The position numbers were made by a program, and so were the translations under genes. Shown in pieces: positions 25,440 to 34,772 of a stretch of 64,000 nt of DNA (positions are counted from its first letter, which is position 1; every line of letters starts with the position of its first letter). The notes below the pieces were generated by a model, which saw only the letters and a program-made list of their open reading frames with translations, was not told the DNA's origin and did no database searches. The stretch is from Lachnospiraceae bacterium. GTDB taxonomy: Bacteria > Bacillota > Clostridia > Lachnospirales > Lachnospiraceae. Location of the stretch: positions 122,849 to 186,848 of the forward strand of contig JAFXFO010000026.1 of assembly GCA_017520425.1 (NCBI GenBank), in the 5' to 3' direction.

Positions 25440-26369
25440 ATGAAACCGGTCTATATGATTAATGGTTTTTTGGAAAGCGGAAAAACAGAATTTATTACCT
25501 ATACATTGGCCCAGCCCTATTTCCGTATCAAGGGAAAGACCCTGATTATTGCCTGCGAAGAGGGCGAAGTGGAGTACGAGGATGCACTGTTAAAGAAGTG
25601 TAATGCGGTGCTGGAAATTATCGAGGAGGAAGAGGATTTCACTACCGCCAATCTGGTAGAGCTGGAGAAGAAGCATAAGCCGGACCGTATTATCATCGAA
25701 TACAACGGTATGTGGAATTTTAAGAATGTGCGTCTACCATGGCATTGGAAGGTGGAGCAGCAGATTACCACCGTCGATGGTTCTACATTCCCCATGTACT
25801 ACACCAATATGCGTTCTTTACTGGCGGAGATGGTGAAGAAAAGTGAAATGATTATTTTCAACCGTTGCGACGGCATTGAAGAACTGAATGTATACAAGAG
25901 AAATATTAAGGCAGTGAACCAGAATGCAGATATTATTTTTGAGGATGCCAACGGAGAAATCGATACCATCTTTGAAGAGGATTTGCCCTATGATTTAAAT
26001 GCCCCTGTTATCGAACTGGACAATATGGGCTATGGCATCTGGTATCTGGATTCGCTGGACCATTTGGAGCGCTATATCGGTAAAACCATCCGCTTCAAGG
26101 CAATGGTTTTGATACCGGAAGGTTTCCCTAAGGGATACTTTGTGCCCGGACGTATGGCCATGACCTGTTGTGCGGACGATATGGCATTCTTAGGCTTTGC
26201 ATGTGAATATGCAGATGCAAGTACCTTAAAACAGAAAGAGTGGGTGGAAGTAACCGCTTCCATCACCAAAGAATACTGGGAAGATTACAAGGGAGAAGGT
26301 CCTATCTTACACGCTACCAGCGTAGTAAAGACCAAAGCACCCAAGGACGAAATTATTAGTTTTACGTAG
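25440..26369 (+). CDS. CobW-type GTPase fused to a DUF1980/TIGR03943-like domain
   Basis: 309 aa. Residues 1–160 resemble a CobW/G3E GTPase: P-loop GFLESGKT (residues 9–16) and RIIIEYNG; the CxCC metal motif is absent. The C-terminal half (about 200–300) reads like the DUF1980 (YcgQ) domain, with YIGKTIRF, GRMAMTCCADD and FACEYADA, including its paired Cys. YcgQ normally partners a membrane permease (YcgR), which is not seen here. The gene sits 29 nt after the His-rich GTPase and 54 nt before a ZIP transporter, so it probably moves zinc. That use is inference; the two-domain structure is seen directly. Confidence 0.75.
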   Translation: MKPVYMINGFLESGKTEFITYTLAQPYFRIKGKTLIIACEEGEVEYEDALLKKCNAVLEIIEEEEDFTTANLVELEKKHKPDRIIIEYNGMWNFKNVRLPWHWKVEQQITTVDGSTFPMYYTNMRSLLAEMVKKSEMIIFNRCDGIEELNVYKRNIKAVNQNADIIFEDANGEIDTIFEEDLPYDLNAPVIELDNMGYGIWYLDSLDHLERYIGKTIRFKAMVLIPEGFPKGYFVPGRMAMTCCADDMAFLGFACEYADASTLKQKEWVEVTASITKEYWEDYKGEGPILHATSVVKTKAPKDEIISFT

Positions 26370-26423
26370 GGGAACATTTGACATCCCCCCTGCATATTAT
26401 ATTCATAAGATTGGAGAGAGAAG

Positions 26424-27203
26424 ATGGAAGTTATATTAGCAGTAATCATACCATTTATAGGCACGAGTCTGGGAGCAGCTTGTGTCTTTTTTCTCAAAGA
26501 GGAGATAGGTGACAAATTGCAGAAGGTTTTGTCAGGTTTTGCAGCCGGTGTCATGGTGGCAGCGTCTGTCTGGTCCCTTTTGATTCCGGCCATGAATCTT
26601 TGCGAGGATATGGGCAAGCTGTCCTTTGTGCCGGCTTTAATCGGATTTTTATTAGGTATGGGCTTTTTGCTTTTGATGGATAGCGTGGTGCCCCATTTGC
26701 ATGTGGGAAGTGATGAGCCGGAAGGAAAGAAAGGCAGCAAGCTGAAAAGAACTACCATGCTTATGTTTGCGGTAACCATTCATAACTTTCCGGAAGGTGC
26801 GGCATGCGGTGCCATATTGGCAGGTGTACTTACCGGAGAAGCGGATGTGACTATGGCAGGAGCTATCGCCCTGTCACTGGGTATTGCGATTCAGAATATT
26901 CCTGAGGGAGCCATTATCTCCATGCCCCTTCGAAGTGAAGGATATAGTCGTTTTAAGGCATTCGGACACGGAACATTGTCCGGTATCGTGGAGCCCATAG
27001 GTGCTATATTAGCGATTATGCTGGCTTCTTTAGTGACCCCTATTTTGCCCTATATGCTGGCTTTTGCAGCAGGAGCTATGATTTATGTGGTAGTAGAGGA
27101 ATTAATCCCGGAAACCAGCCAGGGAGACCATTCCAACTTAGGTACCATTGCCTTTGCAATCGGTTTTGCATTGATGATGGTGCTGGATGTGGCATTGGGA
27201 TAG
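26424..27203 (+). CDS. ZIP family metal transporter (ZupT-like)
   Basis: 259 aa, about eight transmembrane helices. The ZIP metal site is clear: TIHNFPEGAA in helix IV (near residue 117) and QNIPEGAIIS in helix V (near 157), with the further Glu/His pair typical of ZupT. Imports zinc, and sometimes iron or manganese, into the cytoplasm. A short loop with PHLHVG lies between helices III and IV. Third gene of the metal cluster; the next gene, ylmH, begins 12 nt on. Confidence 0.88.
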   Translation: MEVILAVIIPFIGTSLGAACVFFLKEEIGDKLQKVLSGFAAGVMVAASVWSLLIPAMNLCEDMGKLSFVPALIGFLLGMGFLLLMDSVVPHLHVGSDEPEGKKGSKLKRTTMLMFAVTIHNFPEGAACGAILAGVLTGEADVTMAGAIALSLGIAIQNIPEGAIISMPLRSEGYSRFKAFGHGTLSGIVEPIGAILAIMLASLVTPILPYMLAFAAGAMIYVVVEELIPETSQGDHSNLGTIAFAIGFALMMVLDVALG

Positions 27204-27215
27204 AAAGGTAAGGAT

Positions 27216-27992
27216 ATGGCACTGGATTCTACCAAGGAAGAACAACAACTGAAAAACAGAATCAAGGATTTGGCAGACAAATCCTTTCGACAGAATGCAT
27301 ACACTTTCACCGGCTTCTTGGGACTGAGTGAACAGGACTTGTTCTGGAAGATGGCGCAAAAGGGGGAGTTGACTTATACAGCGTATACCCTTTATGGGGG
27401 ATACGAGGGTGCCGAGCGTGCCATGGTACGCTTCGGATCAGAAGAAGAGCTGGGCTATGAGGAGGATTTTCCCATAGTCTGCGTACATATTAAGCCCTTA
27501 ATGGTGAAATTTGCAGACACCTTAAGCCATCGGGATTTCTTGGGAGCGCTGATGAATCTGGGCATAGAGCGTAGTACTCTGGGAGATATCCGTGTGGTGG
27601 AGAAGGAAGCTTATTTGTACTGTGTGGACAATATTGCAGAGTATATCTGCACCGGCTTGGACAAGGTGAAGCACACCAATGTAAAGTGCACGCTGGTTAC
27701 GGATGTGCAGGAAATCCCCAAGGAAGAGCCGGAGGAAATGATGGTATTATTACCCTCATTACGTCTGGATGCCTGTCTGGCCAAGGTATATAAAGAGTCC
27801 CGTAATACGGTGCTGGAGCTGTTTCGTGCCGGCAAGGTCTATGTGAACGGCAAACTCTGTGAAAATAATTCCAAGCAGCTAAAGGAAGGGGATGTAGTGA
27901 ATCTGCGAGGCTATGGGAAGTTTATTTTTGACGGACTGCAAAACGAAACCAAGAAGGGGAATTTGAATTGCAGGATAAGGATTTTTAAGTAA
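27216..27992 (+). CDS. ylmH: YlmH-type S4-domain RNA-binding protein
   Basis: 258 aa. The N-terminal part (FTGFLGLSEQ, AYTLYGGYEGAERAM) matches YlmH, and residues about 182–240 form an S4 RNA-binding domain (LRLDACLAKVYKESRN … GKVYVNG). B. subtilis YlmH is linked to ribosome rescue and ribosome-associated quality control and is usually in the ylm/divIVA cluster. Here it follows the ZIP transporter by 12 nt, an unusual neighbourhood. Confidence 0.85.
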   Translation: MALDSTKEEQQLKNRIKDLADKSFRQNAYTFTGFLGLSEQDLFWKMAQKGELTYTAYTLYGGYEGAERAMVRFGSEEELGYEEDFPIVCVHIKPLMVKFADTLSHRDFLGALMNLGIERSTLGDIRVVEKEAYLYCVDNIAEYICTGLDKVKHTNVKCTLVTDVQEIPKEEPEEMMVLLPSLRLDACLAKVYKESRNTVLELFRAGKVYVNGKLCENNSKQLKEGDVVNLRGYGKFIFDGLQNETKKGNLNCRIRIFK

Positions 27993-28003
27993 AGAATATA
28001 AGC

Positions 28004-28035
28004 AAAACGCAGGACCCGTCGGGTACCTGCGTTTT
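28004..28035. terminator. Bidirectional terminator between ylmH and the symporter gene
   Basis: AAAACGCAGG/CCTGCGTTTT with a 12-nt loop; the stem ends in A and T runs, so it works in either direction between convergent genes. Confidence 0.85.
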
Positions 28036-28054
28036 ACAATTTACAAAATATGTT

Positions 28055-29584
28055 TTATTTCCTGCTATCCCAATACTCACATTCCGTGTCAATCACTTCA
28101 GAACCAAATGTACTTCCATCCTTTTTCTTAAAATGTCTGGTGGCCTTGAATACATACCCTGCACCCAGATAAAGGAGCGGTATATTGGCAAAGACGATAA
28201 GAATATTACCCAGGTCTGAAATAGCCCATAAATTGCCCAAATCCAGTCCTGCCATGGAGCAGAGGATACCGAAGGCTGTGATAAACAGACCTAGGATACG
28301 TACACCGTTTAAAAAGCCTTTTTTACGGCTAATACGGTTGGCTGCGATTTCCGAAAAGCTAATCATACCGATTAGGCAGGTATAGGCAAATAAACAGAAG
28401 CAGAAGGTGATTAAAAACATAATCACAGAATTTAATGCTGTACCCGGAGTAAGCTCCGCTGCAGAAACTAAAAACTTGGGTAAGCGGTCCATTGCAAACC
28501 AACCGGCAGAATCTTCACCATTCCAAAGGTTTGCCATGACTACTACGAAGCCGGTTAAGGTACAAATAACCATGGTGTCCAAGAAAACACCAATTGATTG
28601 TACAATACCCTGTTCACAGGGATGCTCACAATCTGCAGCACCGGCTGCCATAGTGATGGTACCCTGGCCTGCTTCATTACTCATTAGCCCTCGCTTCACA
28701 CCCTGTGCCAGTACGGTACCAAAGGTACCGCCGAATACGGCTTCTGTAGTAAAGGCTCCGCCAAATACTGCGGCAAAGAAGTAAGGCAGTTTATCCAGAT
28801 TTAAGATAATAAGTATCAGTACGGTTAGTACATAAACCACTGCCATAACAGGCACCATTTTGTCCGTAACCTTGGTGATTTTACGGATACCGCTGAAGAT
28901 TACGATAGCAGTCAGCACAATCAAAAGTATTGCTATCACATAGTAAAAAACAGAGGTGGTGGAAATCGTCTTACCGGTTGCGATTTCTCCCATCTGTCCT
29001 ATGGAGCTGACCACATTAAAGCCTTGAGCAGGTAAGCAACACATAGCATATATGATGTACATAAGGGATAGAGCAATTCCGGCGATTGCCTTATTGCCTA
29101 AGAGTTTTTTGCCGTAAAAGGGAAGACCTCCTACGAATTCATCCCCTTTCTTTTCCTTGAAAATCTGAGACAGTACCGCTTCCACATAGGCTGTTGCCAT
29201 GCCGAAGAAGGCGGATACCCACATCCAAAAGAGTGCACCGGGTCCTCCTACTGCAATAGCTCCCGTAACACCCAATATATTCCCCGGTCCTACACGCATG
29301 GCAGAGCTTAGGAAAAAGGCTGCCAGAGAGGAGATGCCCGTTTCTGCTTTTTTTCGACCGGTCAGTAGCTTGATTCCTTTTCCGAAATGGGTGACCTGAA
29401 TGCAACCGGTTTTCATGGTGAAAAAGATACCGGAGCCTACCAACAGGATGATAGCCAGGGAGAAATTGCCTAAAACAGGAATGCCGGCATACCAATCCAG
29501 GTTGGTGGGAAATTCCCAGAAGAAATCGGAAATAGGGGTAATAAATCTAAAAAAATAATTTATGGATTCAAAAATTTGTTCCAT
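28055..29584 (-). CDS. Sodium:alanine/glycine symporter (AGCS family)
   Basis: The start is ATG at 29584 (AAAGGAG 8 nt upstream), not the GTG at 29593; 509 aa with about eleven membrane helices. AGCS signatures: MRVGPGNILGVTGAIAVGGPGALFW (near residues 97–121) and GLMSNEAGQGTITMAAGAA (near 303). Imports alanine or glycine with a sodium ion. Divergent from the two-component/ABC module. Confidence 0.92.
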   Translation of the reverse strand: MEQIFESINYFFRFITPISDFFWEFPTNLDWYAGIPVLGNFSLAIILLVGSGIFFTMKTGCIQVTHFGKGIKLLTGRKKAETGISSLAAFFLSSAMRVGPGNILGVTGAIAVGGPGALFWMWVSAFFGMATAYVEAVLSQIFKEKKGDEFVGGLPFYGKKLLGNKAIAGIALSLMYIIYAMCCLPAQGFNVVSSIGQMGEIATGKTISTTSVFYYVIAILLIVLTAIVIFSGIRKITKVTDKMVPVMAVVYVLTVLILIILNLDKLPYFFAAVFGGAFTTEAVFGGTFGTVLAQGVKRGLMSNEAGQGTITMAAGAADCEHPCEQGIVQSIGVFLDTMVICTLTGFVVVMANLWNGEDSAGWFAMDRLPKFLVSAAELTPGTALNSVIMFLITFCFCLFAYTCLIGMISFSEIAANRISRKKGFLNGVRILGLFITAFGILCSMAGLDLGNLWAISDLGNILIVFANIPLLYLGAGYVFKATRHFKKKDGSTFGSEVIDTECEYWDSRK

Positions 29585-29665
29585 AGGCGACACTCCTTTG
29601 AAAATAATCTATTACTATTATATGAAGATGATTACCAAAATGCAAGTCATACAAAAAGGGGGAGG

Positions 29666-29695
29666 TTTACAATATTTACTTTCAGATGATATACT
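29666..29695 (+). promoter_or_regulatory. Promoter of the two-component gene pair
   Basis: TTTACA, an 18-nt spacer and TATACT, about 45 nt before the response-regulator start. Confidence 0.5.
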
Positions 29696-29741
29696 TGAAA
29701 ATGATATGTTCAGAAACCGACAGAGTATGGAGGAGAAGAAT

Positions 29742-30425
29742 TTGAAGATTCAAATAGTGGAAGATGACAGAGTATTAAGTGAAGGTATTGCGATGGCTTT
29801 AAAAGAACCGGAATTAGAGTTTATACAGAGCTTTTCGGTGAAGCAGGCGAAGACTGCCTTTCAGAAGGAAAAAATAGATTTGGTGGTTTTGGATGTGAAT
29901 TTGCCGGATGGTACCGGATATGATTATTTGGAATGGCTAAGAGGACTTTCTGAGGTTCCCGTACTAATGCTTACGGCGAACGATATGGAAATGGATGAGG
30001 TCATGAGCTTGAATCGCGGGGCAGATGATTTTATGGCAAAACCCTTTAGTCTTGCGGTTCTGAGAGCAAGAATACAAAATCTTTTACGCAGGAAAGTAAA
30101 GCAAGTCAGACAGGAATACAGAGAGGATGACTTTGTATTTGATTTTGATAGATTAGTTTTTTCTAAGGGAACAGAAAAGCTGGCGCTCAGCTCCAATGAA
30201 CAAAAGCTATTACGATTATTTTTGGAAAATAAAGGATTGCTTTTAACCAGAGAACAATTAATTGACAGGTTGTGGAGTGATGGAGGGGAATATGTGGATG
30301 AAAATGCCCTTTCAGTGACCGTAAATCGTTTGCGTGCTAAATTAGAAAATAAAAACCGGGAGATTTCTTATATTCATACCATTTATGGGCAGGGATATAT
30401 GTGGAAAAAGGAAAGCAAGAGGTAG
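29742..30425 (+). CDS. OmpR-family response regulator (Bce-like module)
   Basis: The TTG at 29742 is favoured, as GGAGGAG lies 6 nt upstream; ATG 29727 would overlap that RBS. 227 aa. Receiver domain with EDD near residue 7, phosphoacceptor Asp in LVVLDVNLPDG (near 51), LTAND, and FMAKPFS Lys; winged-helix domain with LSSNEQKLLRLF and YGQGYMW. With the following kinase, ATPase and large FtsX permease it has the layout of modules that sense and expel cell-wall-active peptides. Confidence 0.85.
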   Translation: MKIQIVEDDRVLSEGIAMALKEPELEFIQSFSVKQAKTAFQKEKIDLVVLDVNLPDGTGYDYLEWLRGLSEVPVLMLTANDMEMDEVMSLNRGADDFMAKPFSLAVLRARIQNLLRRKVKQVRQEYREDDFVFDFDRLVFSKGTEKLALSSNEQKLLRLFLENKGLLLTREQLIDRLWSDGGEYVDENALSVTVNRLRAKLENKNREISYIHTIYGQGYMWKKESKR

Positions 30426-30429
30426 AAGG

Positions 30430-31278
30430 ATGTTTGGAAACAGGGTGTTGGATAGACTGGATCAGATGCTGGAGGAAGCTCTAAATGGAGAATTTAAAGA
30501 ATCCTCTTATGATGAATCCAAGATTTCCCGATTGGAAACAAAATGGAAGCAGTATTTGAGTACCTCTTGTTTGTTGAAGGAGAATCTGGAGAAGGAAAAG
30601 AAGAATATAAAAGGCTTGGTATCTGATATTTCACATCAGACCAAAACCCCTATGACAAATATCAGGATGTATGCCCAGCTTTTAGAGGAGAGTCTGGAAA
30701 ATGGAGAGCCGGAGCAGAATCGCAGATTAGTACAGGAGATTGTGAGGCAGACCGACAGGCTGGATTTTTTGATTCAGTCATTAACGAAAATGTCAAGATT
30801 AGAAACAAATGTGGTGGAGGTAAAGCCTGTTATGCAGGAGGTAGAGCCTTTGATAGCCGAAGTTGTGGGTGGAGCACAATCAAAAGCAAGGGAGAAGGAA
30901 ATTACCATATCCTGTGAAAATGCTGAGTTATATAAGGCTTATTATGATTTAAAATGGACAAAGGAAGCTTTGGGAAATATAGTGGATAATGCAGTGAAAT
31001 ATTCTCCTTCCGGAAGCAAGGTTACAATAAGTATTAGAGAGTATGAGCTGTACTTAGATATTTGTGTACAGGACCATGGAATAGGCATTAGGGAAGAAGA
31101 GATTCCTAAGATTTTCGGTCGTTTTTATCGTTCAGAGGAAGTTCATCAAGAAGAGGGTGTGGGAATTGGTCTGTATCTGGCCAGAGAAATTGTAAGGAAA
31201 CAGGATGGTTATATTAAAGTGGTATCAACCCCGGGGGAAGGAACAGAATTTCATGTGTTCTTCAGAAAAAATGCTTAA
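30430..31278 (+). CDS. Soluble histidine kinase without membrane segments
   Basis: ATG 30430 with AGAAGG just upstream; 282 aa. No hydrophobic helix or signal peptide is seen: residues 1–70 are a charged coiled-coil-like region, then HisKA (SDISHQTKTPMTNI, His near 76) and HATPase (GNIVDNAVKYS, DHGIGI, GVGIGLYLAR). BceS-type kinases usually have two membrane helices with a short loop, so this one must sense through another protein, plausibly the permease encoded downstream. The start lies 4 nt after the regulator's stop. Confidence 0.82.
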   Translation: MFGNRVLDRLDQMLEEALNGEFKESSYDESKISRLETKWKQYLSTSCLLKENLEKEKKNIKGLVSDISHQTKTPMTNIRMYAQLLEESLENGEPEQNRRLVQEIVRQTDRLDFLIQSLTKMSRLETNVVEVKPVMQEVEPLIAEVVGGAQSKAREKEITISCENAELYKAYYDLKWTKEALGNIVDNAVKYSPSGSKVTISIREYELYLDICVQDHGIGIREEEIPKIFGRFYRSEEVHQEEGVGIGLYLAREIVRKQDGYIKVVSTPGEGTEFHVFFRKNA

Positions 31279-31281
31279 ATT

Positions 31282-31308
31282 CTTTCAAAAATGTTAGATT
31301 TGTGAAAG
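31282..31308 (+). promoter_or_regulatory. Inverted repeat upstream of the ABC genes
   Basis: CTTTCA and TGAAAG, 15 nt apart, lie about 57 nt before the ATPase start. A TACAAT follows at about 31330, but with no good -35. It is a candidate site for the response regulator encoded upstream; the evidence is only position and symmetry. Confidence 0.35.
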
Positions 31309-31364
31309 AGTATAGAAAGAATCCTCTGTTACAATAAAGCTAGTAAGAAATACAGGAGGAGAAT

Positions 31365-32036
31365 ATGAGTATCTTAAAAACGGACGAATTGAAAAAATAT
31401 TATGGTACAGGTGAGAATCAGGTAAGGGCATTGGATGGTGTCAGTTTTCAGGTGGAAAAGGGTGAGTTTGTATCAGTAGTGGGAACCAGTGGTAGTGGAA
31501 AATCTACTTTACTACATATGCTGGGTGGATTGGACCGTCCTACATCGGGAATGGTTAGCATTGACGGACAAGACCTTTCAGAATTAAAGGATGATGCGCT
31601 TTGTATATTCCGCCGGAGAAAGATAGGTTTCGTATTCCAGAATTACAATCTCGTACCATCTTTAAATGTATATGAGAATATTGTGCTTCCGGTGCAATTG
31701 GATGGCAGAGTTCCGGATGAAGCTTTTTTAAAAACAATCGTGGATACATTAGGGATTTCAGAGAAATTGAATAGTCTTCCCAATAATCTTTCCGGAGGTC
31801 AACAACAGAGAGTGGCTATTGCAAGAGCATTGGTTTCCAAGCCGGCTATTATATTGGCAGATGAGCCAACCGGAAATCTGGATAGCAGAACATCCCAGGA
31901 TGTATTGGGACTTTTGAAGATTTCAAGTAATAAGTTTGCCCAGACCATTGTGATGATTACTCATGATGAAGAAATTGCACAGCTTGCAGACCGGATTGTC
32001 AGAATTGAAGACGGCAAAATCCTTGCAAGAGAGTAA
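31365..32036 (+). CDS. ABC transporter ATPase (MacB/BceA type)
   Basis: 223 aa. Walker A GTSGSGKST (residues 40–48), Q-loop, signature LSGGQQQRVAIARAL (near 142) and Walker B ILADEPTGNLD (near 163), with the NYNLVPSLNVYENI stretch typical of the LolD/MacB/BceA group. Energises the 879-residue permease encoded 12 nt downstream. GGAGGAG precedes the ATG by 5 nt. Confidence 0.93.
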   Translation: MSILKTDELKKYYGTGENQVRALDGVSFQVEKGEFVSVVGTSGSGKSTLLHMLGGLDRPTSGMVSIDGQDLSELKDDALCIFRRRKIGFVFQNYNLVPSLNVYENIVLPVQLDGRVPDEAFLKTIVDTLGISEKLNSLPNNLSGGQQQRVAIARALVSKPAIILADEPTGNLDSRTSQDVLGLLKISSNKFAQTIVMITHDEEIAQLADRIVRIEDGKILARE

Positions 32037-32048
32037 GGGGGCTGTGTA

Positions 32049-34688
32049 ATGAAGATTTCAAATCAAAAATGTATTCGACGTCTTAGTCTGAAAAATATGG
32101 TAGCAACAAAGGCAAGGAATATCATAGCAATTATAGCCATTGCTTTAACAACGCTTCTGTTTACGGCACTTTTTACCATTATGATGTCTATTTCCAAGGG
32201 ATACGAGCAGTCTAATTTTAGAATGGTGGGAACCTCTTCCCATGGTGAGTTTAAGCGTCTAAGTAAGGAACAATATGAGTTGTTGAAAGAAGACGAAGGC
32301 ATTGAAGAATATGGTCTGCGCAGGATAGTGGGAGTTGGTAGTAGTCAGGAGTTTTTAAAGAATTATACAGAAATCAGCTTTATGGATGAAAATACGACAA
32401 AATGGGGCTTTACAACGCCTACAACGGGCAATCTGCCTAAGGAAGGAACTAATGAAGCTGCAGCGGATACCAGAGTGCTAAAGATTCTAAATGTACCTTT
32501 AGAACTGGGAGCGGAATTTTCTATCACCATGGATGTAGATGGAAAGGAAACTACGGAAAGTTTTGTTTTGAGTGGCTGGTGGGAATATGATTTGGTTTCT
32601 CCTGCCGGTAATGTACTAATACCGCACAGCAGACTGGAGCATATTTTTGAAAAATTGAATACAGAATTCATAGACGATTCTATCGGTTCTTATATGATGA
32701 CGGTAATGCTGAAAGACAGCAGGGATATATTTGGTGAAATGTCAGAGATTCTTGGGAGAAATGGTTTTCAAGCAATGGATAAATCTGCTGATAATTATGT
32801 AAGTATAGGTGTTAACTGGGGATATGCCAGTGAAGGGATATTTGGAGATATGGATACCGGCACTTTAATAATAGGTATATTAATACTTACAATAATTGTT
32901 TTGACTGGATATTTGATTATTTATAATATTTTCCGAATCTCAGTGGCCAATGAAATACGTCATTACGGTATGTTGAAAACCATAGGTACCACAGGAACAC
33001 AGATACGGAAGATTATTTTGATACAGGCCATGGTTCTTTCCATAGTAGGAATTCCGGTGGGAATGCTTTTGGGCTGGGGAATAGGTGGTGTACTTACACC
33101 TTATGTTATTGAGCAGTTAAATGGTGTTATGGATGCAGGGACTTCCATTAGCCCAATCATCTTTGTGTTTTCTACTATATTTGCATTACTAACAGTATTG
33201 ATTTCTTGCTTTAAGCCGGTGAAAATCGCAGGAAGTGTATCACCTGTGGAAGCCTTACGTTATACGGAAGCGGTTTCTTGCAATAAAACCAGAACAGGAA
33301 AAAGAGGAACCTCACTTTGGGGAATGGCAACAGCTAATCTGGCAGGTAGAAAAGGAAGAACCCTATTAACAGTATTGTCTTTATCTCTCTCTGTATTATT
33401 GTTTACAATAACCATTACCTTTGTAAACAGTTTTAGTATTGATAAGTATTTGTCCGGTATGGCTGCGGCAGATTTTCAGGTTTCCAGTGCGGAGTATTTT
33501 AATGTGACAATGGGTTGGACTGTTGATAATGCCATGAGTATGGATGAAATCGAACAGTTTTCAGCATTGGAGGAAATAACGGATAGTGGTATCACCTATG
33601 GTATAGATTGGGAGAATAGTCCAAGGGCTTTTTTTGAGGAAGAAACAGTACGGGCACGAATGAAAGCCTATGGCTATGATTCGGATTCCATAGAAGAGAC
33701 CATGAAAAGTGAAAAAGAGTTTGCAGAATCCTATAAGGATGGAAAATATCAGGGGAAAATATCAGATATTGTGCAGATTGTAGGGATGGATCCGTTTTGT
33801 GCTACAAAGTTAACTGTAACAGAGGGTGACATTACAAGGATTTTTGGAGAAGAGAAAGCGATAGCTGTAACAGAAGACAGCTTGTTAAAGGTAGGAGATA
33901 AGCTGTGTGTAAGCTATTTGGATAAGAGTGAGTTGGTGAATCAAAGAACATCTGAAGTATATGCAGAATACGAAGATATTCCTGAGGAAGAATGGCCGGA
34001 TATCATCACAAATGAGGAGTGGCATGAAGAAGAATATACAATTGTTGCAAAAGTGGCAGGAATGGATATACTGGGGTACCGGTTTTCTTTTGGAGAGAAA
34101 CTATTATTCAGTAGTCAGGAAATGCTTGCCAATACAACTGAGGTAGCTCCCTTGTACTATCTCTTTGATGTAGATGATGAAAAGGAAGCACAAGCGGAAG
34201 TATTCATGGCACAGTATACAGAGAACAGTCCTTTGGGTTATGATAGCAAAGCAGTAGTAGCTGAGGAGTTTAAATCTTTCAACAGAATGTTTCTGGTACT
34301 GGGATGTACTTTAAGCTTTGTGGTGGCATTGGTTGGAATATTGAATTTTATCAATATTGTATTAACCGGAATCGTGTCCAGAAGAAAAGAGTTTGCTATA
34401 TTACAGGCCATAGGAATGACAGGAAATCAATTATGCAGAATGCTGGTATTTGAAGGTTTATTGTATACAGCAGGAGCATCGGCGATGGCAGTAGTGTTGA
34501 ATTTCCTGACCATACCGATGGGAAAGGTGATAGAAAAAGTATTTTGGTTTTGCGAGTTTCGTTATACCATAGTGCCGATGCTGATTTCAGTAGTAGTATT
34601 ATCTGCAATAGGTATTGTAATTCCCATGATTACGTATCAAATACTGATTCGTAAATCTGTTGTAGAGAGAATACGGGAAACGGAATAG
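32049..34688 (+). CDS. Large FtsX-type ABC permease
   Basis: 879 aa. N-terminal helix, a big external domain, then three helices (near residues 285–400, with an NIFRISVANEIRHYGMLKTIG FtsX motif), a second N-terminal-like helix (LTVLSLSLSVLLFTITI), a second external domain, and a terminal three-helix block (RRKEFAILQAIGMTG). The two FtsX units make it a full-length permease that can pair with one ATPase. Such proteins act as mechanotransmission or peptide-detoxification systems. With the soluble kinase upstream, the external domain is a plausible sensor. The family call is sound; the substrate is not known. Confidence 0.88.
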   Translation: MKISNQKCIRRLSLKNMVATKARNIIAIIAIALTTLLFTALFTIMMSISKGYEQSNFRMVGTSSHGEFKRLSKEQYELLKEDEGIEEYGLRRIVGVGSSQEFLKNYTEISFMDENTTKWGFTTPTTGNLPKEGTNEAAADTRVLKILNVPLELGAEFSITMDVDGKETTESFVLSGWWEYDLVSPAGNVLIPHSRLEHIFEKLNTEFIDDSIGSYMMTVMLKDSRDIFGEMSEILGRNGFQAMDKSADNYVSIGVNWGYASEGIFGDMDTGTLIIGILILTIIVLTGYLIIYNIFRISVANEIRHYGMLKTIGTTGTQIRKIILIQAMVLSIVGIPVGMLLGWGIGGVLTPYVIEQLNGVMDAGTSISPIIFVFSTIFALLTVLISCFKPVKIAGSVSPVEALRYTEAVSCNKTRTGKRGTSLWGMATANLAGRKGRTLLTVLSLSLSVLLFTITITFVNSFSIDKYLSGMAAADFQVSSAEYFNVTMGWTVDNAMSMDEIEQFSALEEITDSGITYGIDWENSPRAFFEEETVRARMKAYGYDSDSIEETMKSEKEFAESYKDGKYQGKISDIVQIVGMDPFCATKLTVTEGDITRIFGEEKAIAVTEDSLLKVGDKLCVSYLDKSELVNQRTSEVYAEYEDIPEEEWPDIITNEEWHEEEYTIVAKVAGMDILGYRFSFGEKLLFSSQEMLANTTEVAPLYYLFDVDDEKEAQAEVFMAQYTENSPLGYDSKAVVAEEFKSFNRMFLVLGCTLSFVVALVGILNFINIVLTGIVSRRKEFAILQAIGMTGNQLCRMLVFEGLLYTAGASAMAVVLNFLTIPMGKVIEKVFWFCEFRYTIVPMLISVVVLSAIGIVIPMITYQILIRKSVVERIRETE

Positions 34689-34715
34689 CAGAGTACAAGA
34701 ATATACAAAAAATTA

Positions 34716-34755
34716 GGGAGTGCTACAAAGCTTTTAGTGGTTTTGCAGCACTCCC
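34716..34755 (-). terminator. Terminator of pyrBI (shared with the permease gene)
   Basis: GGGAGTGCT/AGCACTCCC stem with an inner CAAA/TTTG pairing. On the minus strand it is followed by TAATTTTTT, which suits termination of pyrI. Confidence 0.7.
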
Positions 34756-34772
34756 TTAAAATGCAAAAGAGT

